A stretch of DNA of 64,000 bases from Rhizobium sullae (GCF_025200715.1 NZ_CP104145.1:124001-188000); one strand, 5' to 3'; shown: positions 43,151 through 53,510, counted from the stretch's first letter. Numbers and translations are program-made. Notes: a model not told the origin generated them from the sequence alone.

Positions 43151-44458
43151 TTAGCGCCAGGCCAAGGCGAGACGGACCGCGTCACTGACCAATCCCCAAC
43201 GGGAACGTGCCTTGATGAAGGCGGCGGATGTCGCCTTTTCGCTCTCAATCTTAGGCGTACCGTCAACGCGAACGAAATTCTGCGCGGCCTGCGATATCAG
43301 CTTCGGATAGGTCGTGAAAAAGCTTTGACGATTGGTATGGAGGAGGGCGGGCATATCTTTGTGCTTCCTCAGGTCTTTCATAACGAAGGACTTGTCCAGC
43401 ATGCTCTTGTAGAGGGAGAGGTTCTGCTTGGTCATTGCGCCTCCGCGGCACTTTATGTGAAAAATTGATTCGCCGACCATGCGCCCCGATGCCATGGCAA
43501 GGTTGGAACCCTCGCGGTGCACGGCATTGTTTAGTTGCGCTGCGTCGCCGACGACGACCCAGCCATTGCCGAAGAGCTGCGGGATTGCCTTGAAGCCGCC
43601 CTCCGGAATGAGATGCGCGGCATACTCTTTGATCTCCGAGCCCGCTATCAGCGGTCGGATCGAGGGATGGCCCTTGAAGGCGTCGAGAAGAGCGTACGGT
43701 TTTTCCATGGTTGAAGCTAAGCCGGAGACGAGGCAGCCGATGCCAAGCGAAATTGACTCTCTGTTGGTATAGAGGAAGCCCAGTCCGGCCATTCCGCGTG
43801 AAATTGTCCCGCCTGCTTCGATCACGCAGCCTTCGTCTTCAGTCAGGCCGAAGCGCTCTGCTATGATCTCTTCCGGCAGGAAATGCATTTCCTTGACGGC
43901 GAGTGCAACATGTTCCGGCTTCGGCATCTCGCGCAATCCGGCCCGTGTGCCGAGGAGCCCATTTGCCCCCTCAGCGAGAACGACGACATCCGCAAGGATC
44001 ACGCCGCCGGTGCGGTCCGTGTGGACGCCTATCACCTTACCGCTCAAATCCTGGGCAAGTTTCGTCACCGTTGTCTCGCATAGTACCGTGCCGCCCGCCT
44101 CACGCACCTTTCCCGAGAACCACTTATCGAATTGGGCGCGGATGATAGTGTAGCGGTTTGGCCTCTGCTCATTGAAGTCATCCGATCGATAGTGCATTCC
44201 TGTGTGCGACGTATCGTCCATTATCCAGAACCGCTGCTCGACCAGATGTCGTTCAAGAGGCGCGTCATCGCGGAAATCGGGAATTATTGTCTCCAACGTA
44301 TTGGCGTACAATATGGCGCCTTGAACGTTTTTCGAGCCCGGATACTCTCCGCGCTCCAATTGCAGCACTTTCAGACCGGAACTAGCCATCGTATAAGCAG
44401 CAGCGTTGCCGGACATACCGGCTCCGACTACGATGGCGTCGAATTTCTCCTCGCTCAT
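43151..44458 (-). CDS. fixC: Electron-transfer flavoprotein-quinone oxidoreductase FixC
   Basis: 435 residues with an N-terminal FAD dinucleotide motif ([13 protein letters not shown]) and the [23 protein letters not shown]-binding region near residue 300. FixC forms the membrane-associated part of the bifurcating FixABCX complex, which makes low-potential electrons for nitrogenase. Ten bp after fixB. Confidence 0.95.
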   Translation of the reverse strand: MSEEKFDAIVVGAGMSGNAAAYTMASSGLKVLQLERGEYPGSKNVQGAILYANTLETIIPDFRDDAPLERHLVEQRFWIMDDTSHTGMHYRSDDFNEQRPNRYTIIRAQFDKWFSGKVREAGGTVLCETTVTKLAQDLSGKVIGVHTDRTGGVILADVVVLAEGANGLLGTRAGLREMPKPEHVALAVKEMHFLPEEIIAERFGLTEDEGCVIEAGGTISRGMAGLGFLYTNRESISLGIGCLVSGLASTMEKPYALLDAFKGHPSIRPLIAGSEIKEYAAHLIPEGGFKAIPQLFGNGWVVVGDAAQLNNAVHREGSNLAMASGRMVGESIFHIKCRGGAMTKQNLSLYKSMLDKSFVMKDLRKHKDMPALLHTNRQSFFTTYPKLISQAAQNFVRVDGTPKIESEKATSAAFIKARSRWGLVSDAVRLALAWR

Positions 44459-44468
44459 TGGACTTTCC

Positions 44469-45584
44469 TCAGTTCACTAGCTTCATATGATCGCGCGGCG
44501 CCAATCGCCTCGTGAGGGCCTCTGTCAATGCTGGAAGAAACCGGATTGCATCAGCAACAACGCCCACGTGGGCGAAATCGAAGATCGGTGCGTTCCGATC
44601 GGTGTTGATGGCGACAATTAAATCAGCTCCTTCGACACCAACCCGATGCTGGATTGCGCCCGATATTCCGGCTGCAACGTAGAGCTTAGGTCGGATCGTC
44701 TTACCGGTCTGACCGATCTGTCGGTCAAAAGGCATCCAACCCTTTTGAACCAGCGGTCGTGAACAGCCAAACTCACCGCCGATCGTCCTCGCGAAAACCT
44801 TCACGTGCTGTAGGTTCTCGGCTGCGCCGAGCCCGAGCCCGCCGCCAACCACGACATCGGCATAGGCGAGATTGGCATCTTCCGATTGGCTGTCAGAGAG
44901 GAAACCAAGAACTTTAGTGACAATCTCTTCCTCGACCATCATCAAATCGTGTCGGATAACACGGCCGATTGGCTTAGCCACTCGCTGCGGCATCGCCATG
45001 ACCCTCGGACGCACTGTTGCCATTTGCGGTCGGCAGTTAAGCGTATAGATAGTGCACAGCAAGGAACCACCGAAGGTCGGCCGTGTTGCCGCGAGGGAAC
45101 CATCTACATCGACGTCCAGTTCCGTGCAGTCGGCCGTTAGCCCTGTCTGCAACGTAGTTGCCACAGAACCCGCAAGGTCGCGGCCGAGTGTGGTCGCGCC
45201 CAGAAGCAAAATTTCAGGTCTATGGCAATTGACCAGATCTGTCAGGGCTTTGGTGAATGGCTCATTTCGATAATCTACGAGTAGCGGCGACTCAATAAGG
45301 TAGGCGAGATCGGCCCCGTAAGCGAAGGCGTCTGCAATGGCAGGCCCGGTCCCCACTCCGTCCCGTGGCCCGACGACCACGCCAGCAAGCTGAACGCCCA
45401 GCTTGTCGGCAAGCTTGCGGCCTTCACCGAGCAATTCGAGGGACACGGGATGGACCTGGCCCCGCTCCAGCTCAATGAAGACCCAGACGTGCCGATGGTC
45501 CTGATAATGCTTGGGCAACTCTTTCTTCATGGCGGCACGGCCGGTGGCTTGAGACGGCGTCTCACTTTTTTGGATTTCCATCAT
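44469..45584 (-). CDS. fixB: Electron-transfer flavoprotein alpha subunit FixB
   Basis: About 371 residues, with an N-terminal ETF domain and the C-terminal FAD-binding stretch [20 protein letters not shown] ... [20 protein letters not shown]. Partner of FixA. A GTG overlapping the fixA stop (45602) opens the frame, but the ATG pair at 45584/45581 follows AAGGAG and is preferred. Confidence 0.94.
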   Translation of the reverse strand: MMEIQKSETPSQATGRAAMKKELPKHYQDHRHVWVFIELERGQVHPVSLELLGEGRKLADKLGVQLAGVVVGPRDGVGTGPAIADAFAYGADLAYLIESPLLVDYRNEPFTKALTDLVNCHRPEILLLGATTLGRDLAGSVATTLQTGLTADCTELDVDVDGSLAATRPTFGGSLLCTIYTLNCRPQMATVRPRVMAMPQRVAKPIGRVIRHDLMMVEEEIVTKVLGFLSDSQSEDANLAYADVVVGGGLGLGAAENLQHVKVFARTIGGEFGCSRPLVQKGWMPFDRQIGQTGKTIRPKLYVAAGISGAIQHRVGVEGADLIVAINTDRNAPIFDFAHVGVVADAIRFLPALTEALTRRLAPRDHMKLVN

Positions 45585-45598
45585 TTGCTCCTTGCTGC

Positions 45599-46450
45599 TC
45601 ACGCGCTGCCATTGGATGAAAGCTCACCTTCCAACGAAGGTTGGTTGGTGAAGATTGATGCGACCACCTCGTCAGCGACATGGCCAGCGGTTTTGTCGGT
45701 TGTGTCGATTTGCATAGCTTTTTGCGCTCGGGCGGTGGGAGCGAATACGCGTTTCACGACCGTCGGCGACCCTCTCAAGCCGCAGTTAGCCAGGTCCTCA
45801 ATTCCAGCGTCGGCCGCACTCCACTTCAGAATTGGGAACCGGGCTGCACGCAAAGCATTATCGAGAGAGCCGCGCCGGATAGAATTGACACCCTCCAGCA
45901 TAGTGATAAGGCACGGGAATTTGCTCTTCAGCATCTGCGTGCCGCCTTCCGAGCGCCGCTCAACCGTGATCTCGCGCGCATGGCGATCGATAGAAGCGAT
46001 TTTCGTTATATAAGTGAGCTGCTGGAGATCCAGACGCTTGGCAATTCCAGGCCCGACCTGGGCGGTGTCGCCATCGATCGTTTGTTTACCGGTGAAGACG
46101 ATATCAGGCGCGCCAAAGCTATCGCCAATCTTCACGATTGCTTGAGCGATAGCGAATGAAGTCGCCAATGTGTCGGACCCCGCGAAGTGACGGTCGGTCA
46201 GAAGAATCGCGCGGTCGGCGCCATAAGTGAGCGCCTTGCGCATCGCTTGCTCTGCCATGGGTGGGCCCATAGTGAGGACAGTGATCGCCCCTCCATGGCA
46301 GTCACGCACTTTGAATGCTTCTTCGAGCGCGAAGAGATCGTACGGGTTGATGATGGTCGGCACGCCCTGGCGCATGATGGTATTGGTCACCGGATGGACG
46401 CGTATCTGGGCGGAGTCCGGCACCTGCTTGATACAGACAACGATGTGCAT
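45599..46450 (-). CDS. fixA: Electron-transfer flavoprotein beta subunit FixA
   Basis: 283 residues ([20 protein letters not shown] ... [16 protein letters not shown] ... [20 protein letters not shown]), the ETF-beta family. First gene of fixABCX, which needs all four products for nitrogenase electron supply. A -24/-12 element and NifA site lie directly upstream. Confidence 0.96.
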   Translation of the reverse strand: MHIVVCIKQVPDSAQIRVHPVTNTIMRQGVPTIINPYDLFALEEAFKVRDCHGGAITVLTMGPPMAEQAMRKALTYGADRAILLTDRHFAGSDTLATSFAIAQAIVKIGDSFGAPDIVFTGKQTIDGDTAQVGPGIAKRLDLQQLTYITKIASIDRHAREITVERRSEGGTQMLKSKFPCLITMLEGVNSIRRGSLDNALRAARFPILKWSAADAGIEDLANCGLRGSPTVVKRVFAPTARAQKAMQIDTTDKTAGHVADEVVASIFTNQPSLEGELSSNGSA

Positions 46451-46497
46451 GATGACTTTGGTTTCCCGATCGAAGTGGATTGGCGGTTCTTACTCTA

Positions 46498-46513
46498 AGC
46501 ACTAATCGTGCCA
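46498..46513 (-). promoter_or_regulatory. Sigma-54 promoter of fixABCX
   Basis: Minus-strand TGGCACGATTAGTGCT: full -24 match TGGCACG and -12 element GTGCT with correct spacing, 48 bp before fixA. Confidence 0.87.
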
Positions 46514-46589
46514 ACCATGTCGGGGGTAGGAAAACCTCTTAAAATGTTAATGTGCTCTCTTTGTGAGGGTTCAGCCACGCGACGGGTTC

Positions 46590-46605
46590 TGTCGGATCGG
46601 AGACA
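46590..46605 (-). promoter_or_regulatory. NifA upstream activator site of fixABCX
   Basis: TGT-CGGATCGGAG-ACA, exact TGT-N10-ACA, 77 bp upstream of the -24 element, just beyond the nifW stop codon. Confidence 0.85.
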
Positions 46606-46628
46606 TTGGTGTCGCAACCCTGCCACAC

Positions 46629-47012
46629 TTATTTCTGTTCGAATGAAGTCAAGTTGGGGCCTAATGCTACAAAGATGCGACGCGGCGGGGCGGCCTTTGT
46701 CGGATCGCGGTCCTTGAGCACCTTGAAGACTCGATGGGAAAGCGGTGAAGAAGTTGCAAAGTCGTCGTAAGCGCGTGCGAGAGTGGCGCGCGCACAAGCA
46801 GCGATCGCCTTGTCGGGGAGGTTGGAATGATCCTCCTCGGCCAGATATTGCCCCATGCGCTTCATGATGTGGAGCCGCGAGACATTGAGCACCTTCACAT
46901 CATAAGAGACGCCTAGGACCTCGAAGAATTCCTCGGCAGCCGACAGGCGCTTTAACCGCTCAAGAACGTTGATAACATCAATGGGATTGCTCTCGCCCGC
47001 ACAACTGTTCAT
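46629..47012 (-). CDS. nifW: Nitrogenase-protective protein NifW
   Basis: 127 residues from ATG 47012: LKRLSAAEEFFEVLGVSYDV, then KVLNVSRLHIMKRMGQYL, the NifW family that helps protect or mature the MoFe protein. The longer frame upstream of 47012 has no family support. It lies 208 bp after nifS and before fixA, the order known in fast-growing rhizobia. Confidence 0.92.
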   Translation of the reverse strand: MNSCAGESNPIDVINVLERLKRLSAAEEFFEVLGVSYDVKVLNVSRLHIMKRMGQYLAEEDHSNLPDKAIAACARATLARAYDDFATSSPLSHRVFKVLKDRDPTKAAPPRRIFVALGPNLTSFEQK

Positions 47013-47220
47013 TTGCGTTTTCCTTTGTTGGTGTACAACTCGCTCGAATCCGACAAGCCGCCGCATGGTTCGCTGATTGAGAATGAGACGCGGTTGACAG
47101 CGGCAACGCCGCTCACGCATACTCGTCTAGAAAGCCGCGGTATTATCCGGGGCTTGCGTTGATTGGGAGGCCCAAAAGCCAGTGTGGCACGAACCTCATC
47201 GATCTCTTCGGCGCGCAGGC

Positions 47221-48429
47221 CTATCTATCCCGCGTCGAGGACGCTGGCTCAAGTAAGCGAGTGGGCCTGCCCCTGGAGACCGGGGCGCCGTCACGTAGCT
47301 TCGCCACGATTCCTGGCATAAGTGCGAGCACTCGATCGACGTCCTCATCGCGGTTATAGCGTGAAAAGGAAAAGCGAACTGCCCCGAGTGGCGTAACGTG
47401 GCGAATGTTCATGGCCGTCAGAACATGGCTCTGCACCGAGGAACCAGAAGTGCAGGCGGAGCCCGAGGCGCAAGCGATGCCATGGCGATTGAGCACAAAT
47501 TGTATTGCTTCACCAGCAATGCGATCGAAGGCGACGTTCGTTGTATTCGATAATCGTGCCAGCGGGTCGCCGGTGACGAAGGTCCCGGGGATGCGCTCAA
47601 GAAGTCCTCTCTCCAATCGATCGCGTAGCGATTTTACCCGTTTGTTTTCCTCGTCCGTGCGTTCCAATGCGAGCTCGGCCGCCTTGCCTAAACCTACGAT
47701 TCCGGGCGTGTTCTCTGTGCCGGCGCGTCGGCCGCGCTCCTGATGACCGCCCCTGATGAGTGCGTCAAAGGCCGCATCGTGTTTTATGTAGAGCGCGCCG
47801 ACGCCTTTCGGTCCATGTAGCTTGTGACCGGAGAGCGACAGCATGTCGATTGCCGTCGATTTCAGGTCCATCGCATGCTTGCCAACCGCTTGCACTGCAT
47901 CGGCGTGGAAAACTGCGCCAACTTGCTTCGCCATCTCAGCAAGCCTTTCCACGGGGAATATTGTGCCTGTCTCGTTGTTCGCCCACATGATCGAAACGAT
48001 TGCGACGCGATGGGTAAGGGCGGTCCCGTAGGCATCAAGGTCGAGTCGGCCATGGTGGTCCACCGGGATCCTGTGCACTTTGACGCCTCGCGTCTTCTCA
48101 AGGTGTGCGCAGAGCGTCAGCGCGGCCGGATGCTCCACCGCCGAAGTCACTATTTCAGTGCGCCCGCGATCCATCTCAAGACCCGAAAGGATCGCTGTAT
48201 TAACGCTTTCGGTGCCCCCCGAAGTTAAAGCGATCTCATGATCAAACTTTGCGCCGGTCAGCGCTTGCAACTGCCGCCGCGCCGTCTTGATCGCTGCTCT
48301 GGCGGCGCCGCCGCTGTCATGCATCGATGAAGCGTTGCCAAACTGATTTAAAAAGAATGGCAGCATCGCCTGAACAACTTCGGCATCGACTTGTGTTGAT
48401 GCATTATTATCGAGATAAATAGGTTTCAT
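47221..48429 (-). CDS. nifS: Cysteine desulfurase NifS
   Basis: 402 residues from ATG 48429 (MKPIYLDNNASTQVDAEVVQ). The PLP lysine is in SLSGHKLHGPKG near residue 203 and the sulfur-carrying cysteine in CASGSACTSGS near 325. It delivers sulfur for nitrogenase clusters. Probably cotranscribed with the hesB-like gene 77 bp upstream. Confidence 0.95.
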   Translation of the reverse strand: MKPIYLDNNASTQVDAEVVQAMLPFFLNQFGNASSMHDSGGAARAAIKTARRQLQALTGAKFDHEIALTSGGTESVNTAILSGLEMDRGRTEIVTSAVEHPAALTLCAHLEKTRGVKVHRIPVDHHGRLDLDAYGTALTHRVAIVSIMWANNETGTIFPVERLAEMAKQVGAVFHADAVQAVGKHAMDLKSTAIDMLSLSGHKLHGPKGVGALYIKHDAAFDALIRGGHQERGRRAGTENTPGIVGLGKAAELALERTDEENKRVKSLRDRLERGLLERIPGTFVTGDPLARLSNTTNVAFDRIAGEAIQFVLNRHGIACASGSACTSGSSVQSHVLTAMNIRHVTPLGAVRFSFSRYNRDEDVDRVLALMPGIVAKLRDGAPVSRGRPTRLLEPASSTRDR

Positions 48430-48506
48430 TGGGTACCACTCAACGACCGATGTGACGCAAACCTTGCAGCCGCGGGCTCTCCCTTGGACGTTCGCATGCG
48501 ATATGA

Positions 48507-48824
48507 TTAGCCACAGGACTTGCCGCAGGCGCACTTCTCCAGTGGGTTAGGATGATCGAAGATAAAACCGAAGGAACCCGGATCCGTGACGAAATCCAAG
48601 GTCGAGCCGGCGATATGGGGTTGAGAGCCCGCATCCACAAACACCTTGACTCCATCCGTCTCAATAACAGCATCGCCCTCTCGGGAACCGCTCTCCAAGC
48701 CCACATGATATTTGATGCCGGCGCAGCCGTCCATTTGGACCGTGACGCGCAAGCCGGTCACATCGGGAGCCTGGGATATGGCGGCCTTCACTGCGGCGAT
48801 TGCCATTTCGGTGAGCGTGATCAT
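48507..48824 (-). CDS. HesB/IscA-like iron-sulfur carrier
   Basis: 105 residues from ATG 48824 (after CAGGAG). A-type scaffold with cysteines in DGCAGIKY and the C-terminal CACGKSCG cluster. It lies directly upstream of nifS and corresponds to Y4vC of NGR234. It would pass Fe-S clusters to nitrogenase proteins. Expressed from a -24/-12 promoter with two NifA sites. Confidence 0.92.
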   Translation of the reverse strand: MITLTEMAIAAVKAAISQAPDVTGLRVTVQMDGCAGIKYHVGLESGSREGDAVIETDGVKVFVDAGSQPHIAGSTLDFVTDPGSFGFIFDHPNPLEKCACGKSCG

Positions 48825-48868
48825 CGGATCGTTTCTCCTGGTTTCGAGATTTGTTGGCAATTCGACGA

Positions 48869-48884
48869 TGCACTTAGCGTGCCA
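48869..48884 (-). promoter_or_regulatory. Sigma-54 promoter of hesB-nifS
   Basis: Minus-strand TGGCACGCTAAGTGCA: -24 TGGCACG and -12 GTGCA with correct spacing, 45 bp before the hesB-like start. Confidence 0.87.
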
Positions 48885-48926
48885 ACCGAAAAACCCTTTT
48901 AACGCAGCGTCAAGCTGAGGCCGCTA

Positions 48927-48942
48927 TGTCGCATTTCCAACA
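48927..48942 (-). promoter_or_regulatory. NifA activator site, proximal
   Basis: TGT-CGCATTTCCA-ACA, exact TGT-N10-ACA, 43 bp upstream of the -24 element. Confidence 0.75.
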
Positions 48943-49020
48943 CGGTCGAGACCGAACAACGCAAAGGTGCGGCTGGGATAGCGTGAACTCGAAGGAGCCA
49001 TTCCTGGTTAGCGCTGGGTT

Positions 49021-49036
49021 TGTTCAGTCATCGACA
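49021..49036 (-). promoter_or_regulatory. NifA activator site, distal
   Basis: TGT-TCAGTCATCG-ACA, a second exact site, 137 bp upstream of the -24 element. Its distance is more typical than that of the proximal site. Confidence 0.75.
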
Positions 49037-49181
49037 CGAATGTGTACGCCAGGCTTGGTAGGGGCGCATTCAGCGCACCAACCCAACGCAGAGCCACATC
49101 TTAAGAATTAGAGCACGAGCTTGTCGTGGAACGAAATTTAGGCTCTGCTCTCACAGAGCCGTCAGACGTTCGTTCCGCTGG

Positions 49182-49820
49182 TCAGGGGGTGGACTCGGTC
49201 TTGAGAGACTTCAGCGTTTCGAGAATGTTCTGTGGCGACGAGACCGCATAGGGATCGGTTTCGCAATTGTCCGAGAGGCCTTCTTCCACGAACCATTGTT
49301 CTATAAAACAATCGTTGATCACGGCAGCGTAGCGCCAGGAGCGGAGGCCAAAGCCCTGATTGTCCTTTGCGACTAACATCCCCATCTTGCGGGTGAATTC
49401 GCCCGAACCATCAGGGATTAGCTCGACCTTCTTCAGTCCAGACGCCTTGCCCCACGCATTCATCACGAATGCGTCGTTGACAGAGAGGCAGTAGACCGAC
49501 TCGATTCCGTGCTTCTCAAATTCCTCATAGAGCTTATCAAAATCGGGCAATTGATAAGTTGAACAGGTCGGCGTGAAGGCGCCCGGGAGCGAAAATAAAA
49601 TCGTGCGCCTACCGCTAAAATAATCTTCCGTAGTCTTGTTTTCCCAACGGTACGGATTTGGCCCCTCCACGGTCTCATCGCGAACACGTGTGCGAAAGGT
49701 AACGAAGGGAACCTTTTCTTCATCGTCATCAGCATTGCTCCTTTCCGGCTCTGGATTTGTTTTCGAGTCGGCTTGAGTGTCTTCAAGATTTCGCTGCCCA
49801 AAGGCCTCGAGAAAACTCAC
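49182..49820 (-). CDS. prxS: Peroxiredoxin (PrxS/Y4vD-like)
   Basis: About 212 residues; the Prx5-type core starts near residue 36 and has the peroxidatic cysteine in LPGAFTPTCS. It reduces peroxides formed during microaerobic respiration. The N-terminal ~35 acidic residues are an extension. The frame opens at GTG 49820 without a good ribosome site, so the true start is uncertain. In R. etli prxS is coupled to rpoN2, but here rpoN is 22 kb away. A near-perfect -24/-12 promoter lies 69 bp upstream. Confidence 0.9.
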   Translation of the reverse strand: MSFLEAFGQRNLEDTQADSKTNPEPERSNADDDEEKVPFVTFRTRVRDETVEGPNPYRWENKTTEDYFSGRRTILFSLPGAFTPTCSTYQLPDFDKLYEEFEKHGIESVYCLSVNDAFVMNAWGKASGLKKVELIPDGSGEFTRKMGMLVAKDNQGFGLRSWRYAAVINDCFIEQWFVEEGLSDNCETDPYAVSSPQNILETLKSLKTESTP

Positions 49821-49888
49821 AATAGTCGGACCCGTAAGCGGCGTCGCCTCAACTGCTGTGCTCGGCTGTTAGGCGGCTTCGAACGGAC

Positions 49889-49904
49889 TGCAAGCGCCGT
49901 GCCA
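49889..49904 (-). promoter_or_regulatory. Sigma-54 promoter of the peroxiredoxin gene
   Basis: Minus-strand TGGCACGGCGCTTGCA is a complete consensus match (TGGCACG-N4-TTGCA). No TGT-N10-ACA site was found in the following ~200 bp. Confidence 0.87.
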
Positions 49905-50052
49905 TTTGACATCGTGTCCGTAACGGCACTGCGTTGTTCTGCAGGATCAGGGATCTGGCGTGGCGCGTACTGAGTTTCCTTTCCCATCGGCTTAGCAAGC
50001 GCTGCCGGTATTTTTAGTCATGCCCTCTGCAGTTTGACGGCAGGCGCAGCTT

Positions 50053-50068
50053 TGGCACAATCAATGCA
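50053..50068 (+). promoter_or_regulatory. Possible sigma-54 promoter toward nifQ
   Basis: TGGCACAATCAATGCA has the -24/-12 spacing with a one-base mismatch at the -12 box. It is 348 bp before nifQ and could be its distal promoter. Confidence 0.5.
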
Positions 50069-50324
50069 ACGCGGCAGCGAGATCTCCGCGGCGCGAGCTC
50101 GACCATATACTTGACGCATTCCGTGCGATGGCAGTCTTGCAAAGCCAGAACGCCGTGAATTTGTTGTCAGCGTCTTAGTAACGGGGCGCCGCAACTTTTG
50201 GCGCAAAACCAGCACCCAACTTGTCGTTTTCTCGCGTCGGTGCCCATCCTGCCTGCAACGAGGAGCTTACCTAACCCTTGAAAACACCGCAAAAGCTTGA
50301 TCCATCATCCTCTGTAAGCCCAAC

Positions 50325-50340
50325 TGGCATGAATTTTGAA
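50325..50340 (+). promoter_or_regulatory. Variant sigma-54 promoter of nifQ
   Basis: TGGCATGAATTTTGAA has a good -24 box but GA instead of GC at -12. The same variant precedes the P450 pseudogene (52735). It is 75 bp before nifQ. Confidence 0.5.
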
Positions 50341-50415
50341 ACACTATCCTCGAGCAGCATGCTGCCGCGCCGCAGATCATCTCGTGGCGACTTATGGAGC
50401 GAAGGAGGAAGCAAC

Positions 50416-51066
50416 ATGTCAAGCGTCACTCAGATCCGAAATTTGTCGAATAGGAGCGTGACCCTCCTAACCGATCGACCTGGTTTGCCACAATCATCGC
50501 AATCGGTGGATCTGAAGCAACCAATAGACTTGGACATGGACTTCGATCAGTACGTCTTTTCCTGCGTGCTCTTGCACGTGTTGGAAGAGATTGCGGCCGA
50601 CGTGGCAACTGCGACCGAGGCAACCGGCCTTTCCCGTGCCGAACTGCGAGATATCCTTAACCGCTGTGTTCCCGCCACTGTTATGCAGGCGTTCGGCTTG
50701 GAAAACGTGCGCGAAGCCGAGCCTGGTGTGGAAGAGGAACTTCTGCGCGATCTGCTGCTCGCGCATGCTCGACACGGCGACCCAGCAAGCGCTTGTTTCG
50801 CCAAGATCATCGCCCGGCGCGCCTTGCGCCACGACCATCTGTGGCTGGAGCTTGGACTATCCGATAGGTCCGAACTTAGCCTCTTGCTTGCCATCCATTT
50901 TCCCACGCTAGCGGCCGGCAATACCAATCACATGAGGTGGAAAAAATATCTTTATCGCATGCTTTGCGAGGCCGAGGGTTCTTCGATGTGCACGGCCCCC
51001 AGTTGCCGAGAATGTAAGGAATATCAAAGCTGCTTTGTTCCTGAGAAAAGCGAACCACCGGGATGA
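50416..51066 (+). CDS. nifQ: Molybdenum-processing protein NifQ
   Basis: 216 residues from ATG 50416, which follows GAAGGAGGAAGCAAC. The C-terminus carries the NifQ cysteine motif C-x4-C-x2-C-x5-C in MCTAPSCRECKEYQSC. NifQ supplies a Mo-Fe-S species for FeMo-co. It precedes dctA in the same direction, as in NGR234. An upstream TTG at 50278 opens the frame but lies before the promoter-like element. Confidence 0.93.
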   Translation: MSSVTQIRNLSNRSVTLLTDRPGLPQSSQSVDLKQPIDLDMDFDQYVFSCVLLHVLEEIAADVATATEATGLSRAELRDILNRCVPATVMQAFGLENVREAEPGVEEELLRDLLLAHARHGDPASACFAKIIARRALRHDHLWLELGLSDRSELSLLLAIHFPTLAAGNTNHMRWKKYLYRMLCEAEGSSMCTAPSCRECKEYQSCFVPEKSEPPG

Positions 51067-51179
51067 GCGACTGGTTTGAATTAGGACTAGCTTAACGTTA
51101 GCTATTGGCCGCAACCACGCCTGGGCGTCGATTCGGCAAACGGCTTTGTAGACGGTTCACGCATATGGGGAATTCGGCA

Positions 51180-52505
51180 ATGATCGTTGAGCATTCCGCG
51201 AAGATCCGCGGCAAGACACCGTTCCATCGACATCTCTACGTCCAAGTTCTTGCGGCAATCGCCACGGGTATCCTGCTCGGGCATTTCTACCCCGAAGTTG
51301 GCACGCAGATGAAGCCGCTCGGCGACGCCTTCATCAAGCTCGTGAAGATGATCATCGCGCCGGTCATCTTCCTGACCGTTGCAACTGGTATCGCCAGCAT
51401 AAGCGATGTCGCCAAGGTCGGTCGCGTCGCCGCCAAGGCGATGGCCTACTTCTTGACCTTTTCGACGCTGGCGCTTGTCGTCGGCCTCGTGGTCGTGAAT
51501 GTGGTGCAGCCCGGTGCGGGCATGCATATCGACGCGGCCTCGCTCGACATGAAAGCGATCGCCACCTACACGGCGAAGGCAACCGATCAGTCGGTGACCG
51601 GTTTCCTCATGCACATCATCCCGACGACGCTTGCCGGCGCCTTCGCCGAAGGCGACATCCTGCAAGTTCTCTTCATATCCGTTCTCTTTGGCATAGCCCT
51701 AGCTATGGTGGGCAAGAAGGCCGAGCCAGTCGTCGACTTCCTGCAAGCGCTGGCACTGCCGATCTTCCAGCTGGTGACGATCCTCATGAAAGCGGCACCA
51801 ATCGGTGCCTTCGGCGCCATGGCCTTCACCATCGGCGAGTACGGCGTCGGCTCGATCGCCAACCTCGCAATGTTGGTCGGCACGTTCTATCTCACCTCAT
51901 TCCTGTTCGTCTTCCTCGTGCTCGGTGCGGTGGCGCGTTATAACGGTTTCTCGATCGTCTCGCTCATCCGCTACATAAAGGAGGAGCTGCTGCTGGTACT
52001 GGGCACCTCGTCCTCAGAGGCTGCCCTTCCAGGCCTCATGGACAAGATGGAGAAGGCGGGCTGCAAGCGTTCGGTCGTTGGTCTCGTGATCCCGACCGGT
52101 TTTTCCTTTAACCTCGATGGCACCAACATCTATATGACGCTTGCGGCGCTCTTTATTGCCCAGGCGACCGACACACCGCTCTCCCTCGGCGACCAGGTCC
52201 TGCTGCTGTTCGTCGCCATGCTGAGTTCAAAGGGTGCCGCCGGCATAACCGGCGCCGGTTTCATCACGCTTGCCGCGACGCTCTCGGTCGTTCCGGCGGT
52301 GCCTGTCGCCGGTATGGCGCTGATCCTCGGCATCGACCGTTTCATGTCGGAATGCCGGGCAATTACTAATATTATCGGCAATGCCATTGCAACGCTCGTC
52401 GTGGCGAAGTGGGAAGGCGAGCTCGATCGAGCGCAGCTCTCGGCCGCGCTTGCCGGCGAGGTGCCGATCGAAATCATTCCGCCGGTGACCAAGCCGGCCA
52501 AGTAA
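51180..52505 (+). CDS. dctA: C4-dicarboxylate transporter DctA
   Basis: About 441 residues of the DAACS sodium/dicarboxylate symporter family with eight or more membrane helices and the signatures [15 protein letters not shown] and [12 protein letters not shown] near residues 275-340. It imports malate and succinate, the carbon source of bacteroids. ATG 51180 follows GGGGAA; the frame opens earlier at 51105. This is the dctA1-type copy linked to nifQ, followed by a strong terminator. Confidence 0.95.
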   Translation: MIVEHSAKIRGKTPFHRHLYVQVLAAIATGILLGHFYPEVGTQMKPLGDAFIKLVKMIIAPVIFLTVATGIASISDVAKVGRVAAKAMAYFLTFSTLALVVGLVVVNVVQPGAGMHIDAASLDMKAIATYTAKATDQSVTGFLMHIIPTTLAGAFAEGDILQVLFISVLFGIALAMVGKKAEPVVDFLQALALPIFQLVTILMKAAPIGAFGAMAFTIGEYGVGSIANLAMLVGTFYLTSFLFVFLVLGAVARYNGFSIVSLIRYIKEELLLVLGTSSSEAALPGLMDKMEKAGCKRSVVGLVIPTGFSFNLDGTNIYMTLAALFIAQATDTPLSLGDQVLLLFVAMLSSKGAAGITGAGFITLAATLSVVPAVPVAGMALILGIDRFMSECRAITNIIGNAIATLVVAKWEGELDRAQLSAALAGEVPIEIIPPVTKPAK

Positions 52506-52538
52506 TGCCTCCCAGGGCCCGCACGGCAAGTGCGGTTT

Positions 52539-52571
52539 GGCGCGATCTGGTTTCCAGATCGCGCCTTTTTT
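52539..52571 (+). terminator. Rho-independent terminator of dctA
   Basis: GGCGCGATCTGG (52539-52550) and CCAGATCGCGCC (52554-52565) form a 12-bp perfect stem with a TTT loop, followed by TTTTTT. Confidence 0.95.
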
Positions 52572-52627
52572 GCGCCGATGGACGCGCCTTCCTGCCCTCG
52601 TTCGAAATGAAACCGGCACCTGCTTTT

Positions 52628-52643
52628 TGTTGCATCCGCGACA
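52628..52643 (+). promoter_or_regulatory. NifA activator site upstream of the P450 pseudogene
   Basis: TGT-TGCATCCGCG-ACA, exact TGT-N10-ACA, 92 bp before the -24-like element at 52735. Confidence 0.65.
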
Positions 52644-52734
52644 CAGGCCAGTCGCCTCAGCCTCTCACTTTCCCAAGGCCTAAATAACTGAAAAGCGGTC
52701 ATAAAAAGCATTTCTGCGGCCTAATTAGTCAGAT

Positions 52735-52750
52735 TGGCATGAGATTTGAA
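52735..52750 (+). promoter_or_regulatory. Variant sigma-54 promoter (P450 pseudogene/NUDIX)
   Basis: TGGCATGAGATTTGAA: -24 box present, -12 reads GA rather than GC. The context GATTGGCATGA is shared with the promoter at 54217. Confidence 0.5.
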
Positions 52751-53122
52751 ACCTCACCATCACAAAGCGGCGAGCCACTACGGGCCTGCAGCTGTGTCAC
52801 GGGTAGGCGCGATGGAGCAAAGAAAGAGGAAAATGTTGGAGTCTTATCCTGCATGGAAGAGGAAAATCTCACCGTTTCGATCCATTTTGGAGTGCGCTGC
52901 GATGCCGGTTTCGATCTTTTTGAACCGTGTTCCACGTCGCCGTCGGCCAGCGCGTGATCGGGCTTCTTTATCGCGCCATTCGAGCCTGAGAAAGTACCGC
53001 CGCTCGGTGAGTCCGCTCGCTGGCTGTTCGCTTGAGAGGCCGAAGCCCGCTGACGAGATTACCGATCCTCCCCCACCTGAAAACGACCCAGCTGATGAGT
53101 GGCGAGAGAAAGTAAAAACCGA

Positions 53123-53480
53123 GTGGATAGCATTTCCATTCCCAATCATATCCCGCCCCGATTTTGTGACGGATTTAACTGTTTACATCGCCTGTCATGT
53201 ACCGGCGCCCCAATGGAACCCCTATACGCATCTGTCGCATCCATGGAGACCCCCTGCCTCGTATCCCCTTTGGCACGCGCGATGGACAAGGTACCCGGCT
53301 GATCCCGCGCCCGCGAGACCAGCGCCGGGCGCTGCATGACCTGCAAACCTTTTCTAGTCATCGCAGCATCTTTTTCCAAGCGCTCAGCGAATGTTGGTCA
53401 ATGAACCCGCTCGAGCTAAATCCATCGGCCTATGGCATCCTTGGTGCCCTTTTAAATTCGCTGTTCTCGCTCGGGCGGGT
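53123..53480 (+). pseudogene. CYP127-like P450, N-terminal duplicate, frameshifted
   Basis: Collinear with the first ~120 codons of the P450 gene at 54289: a IPNHIPPRF start, then in a second frame GTRDGQGTRLIPRPRDQRRA and LQTFSSHRSIFFQALSECW against the intact NTRDGRGTWVITRARDQRKV and FSSHRSIFSSALGEDW. It breaks off near 53480 where the NUDIX gene starts. At least one frameshift, near 53200-53300. Confidence 0.8.
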
Positions 53481-53510
53481 GTGCGGCCCGCTCCGCATGC
53501 GGAGGCAATA

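Larger units (their letters stand above)
52572..53122. other. Region between dctA and the P450 pseudogene
   Basis: Contains a NifA site and a variant -24/-12 element in the same arrangement as upstream of the intact P450 gene. The intervening open frames on both strands show no recognisable protein. Confidence 0.5.

Noticed and set aside
48440..48706. Small frames overlapping the hesB-like gene
   Set aside because: Out-of-frame shadows of the Fe-S carrier gene, without ribosome sites or motifs.
52746..53339. A 197-codon open frame after dctA
   Set aside because: Proline/arginine-rich, no ribosome site, and its second half is an alternative frame of the P450 pseudogene.
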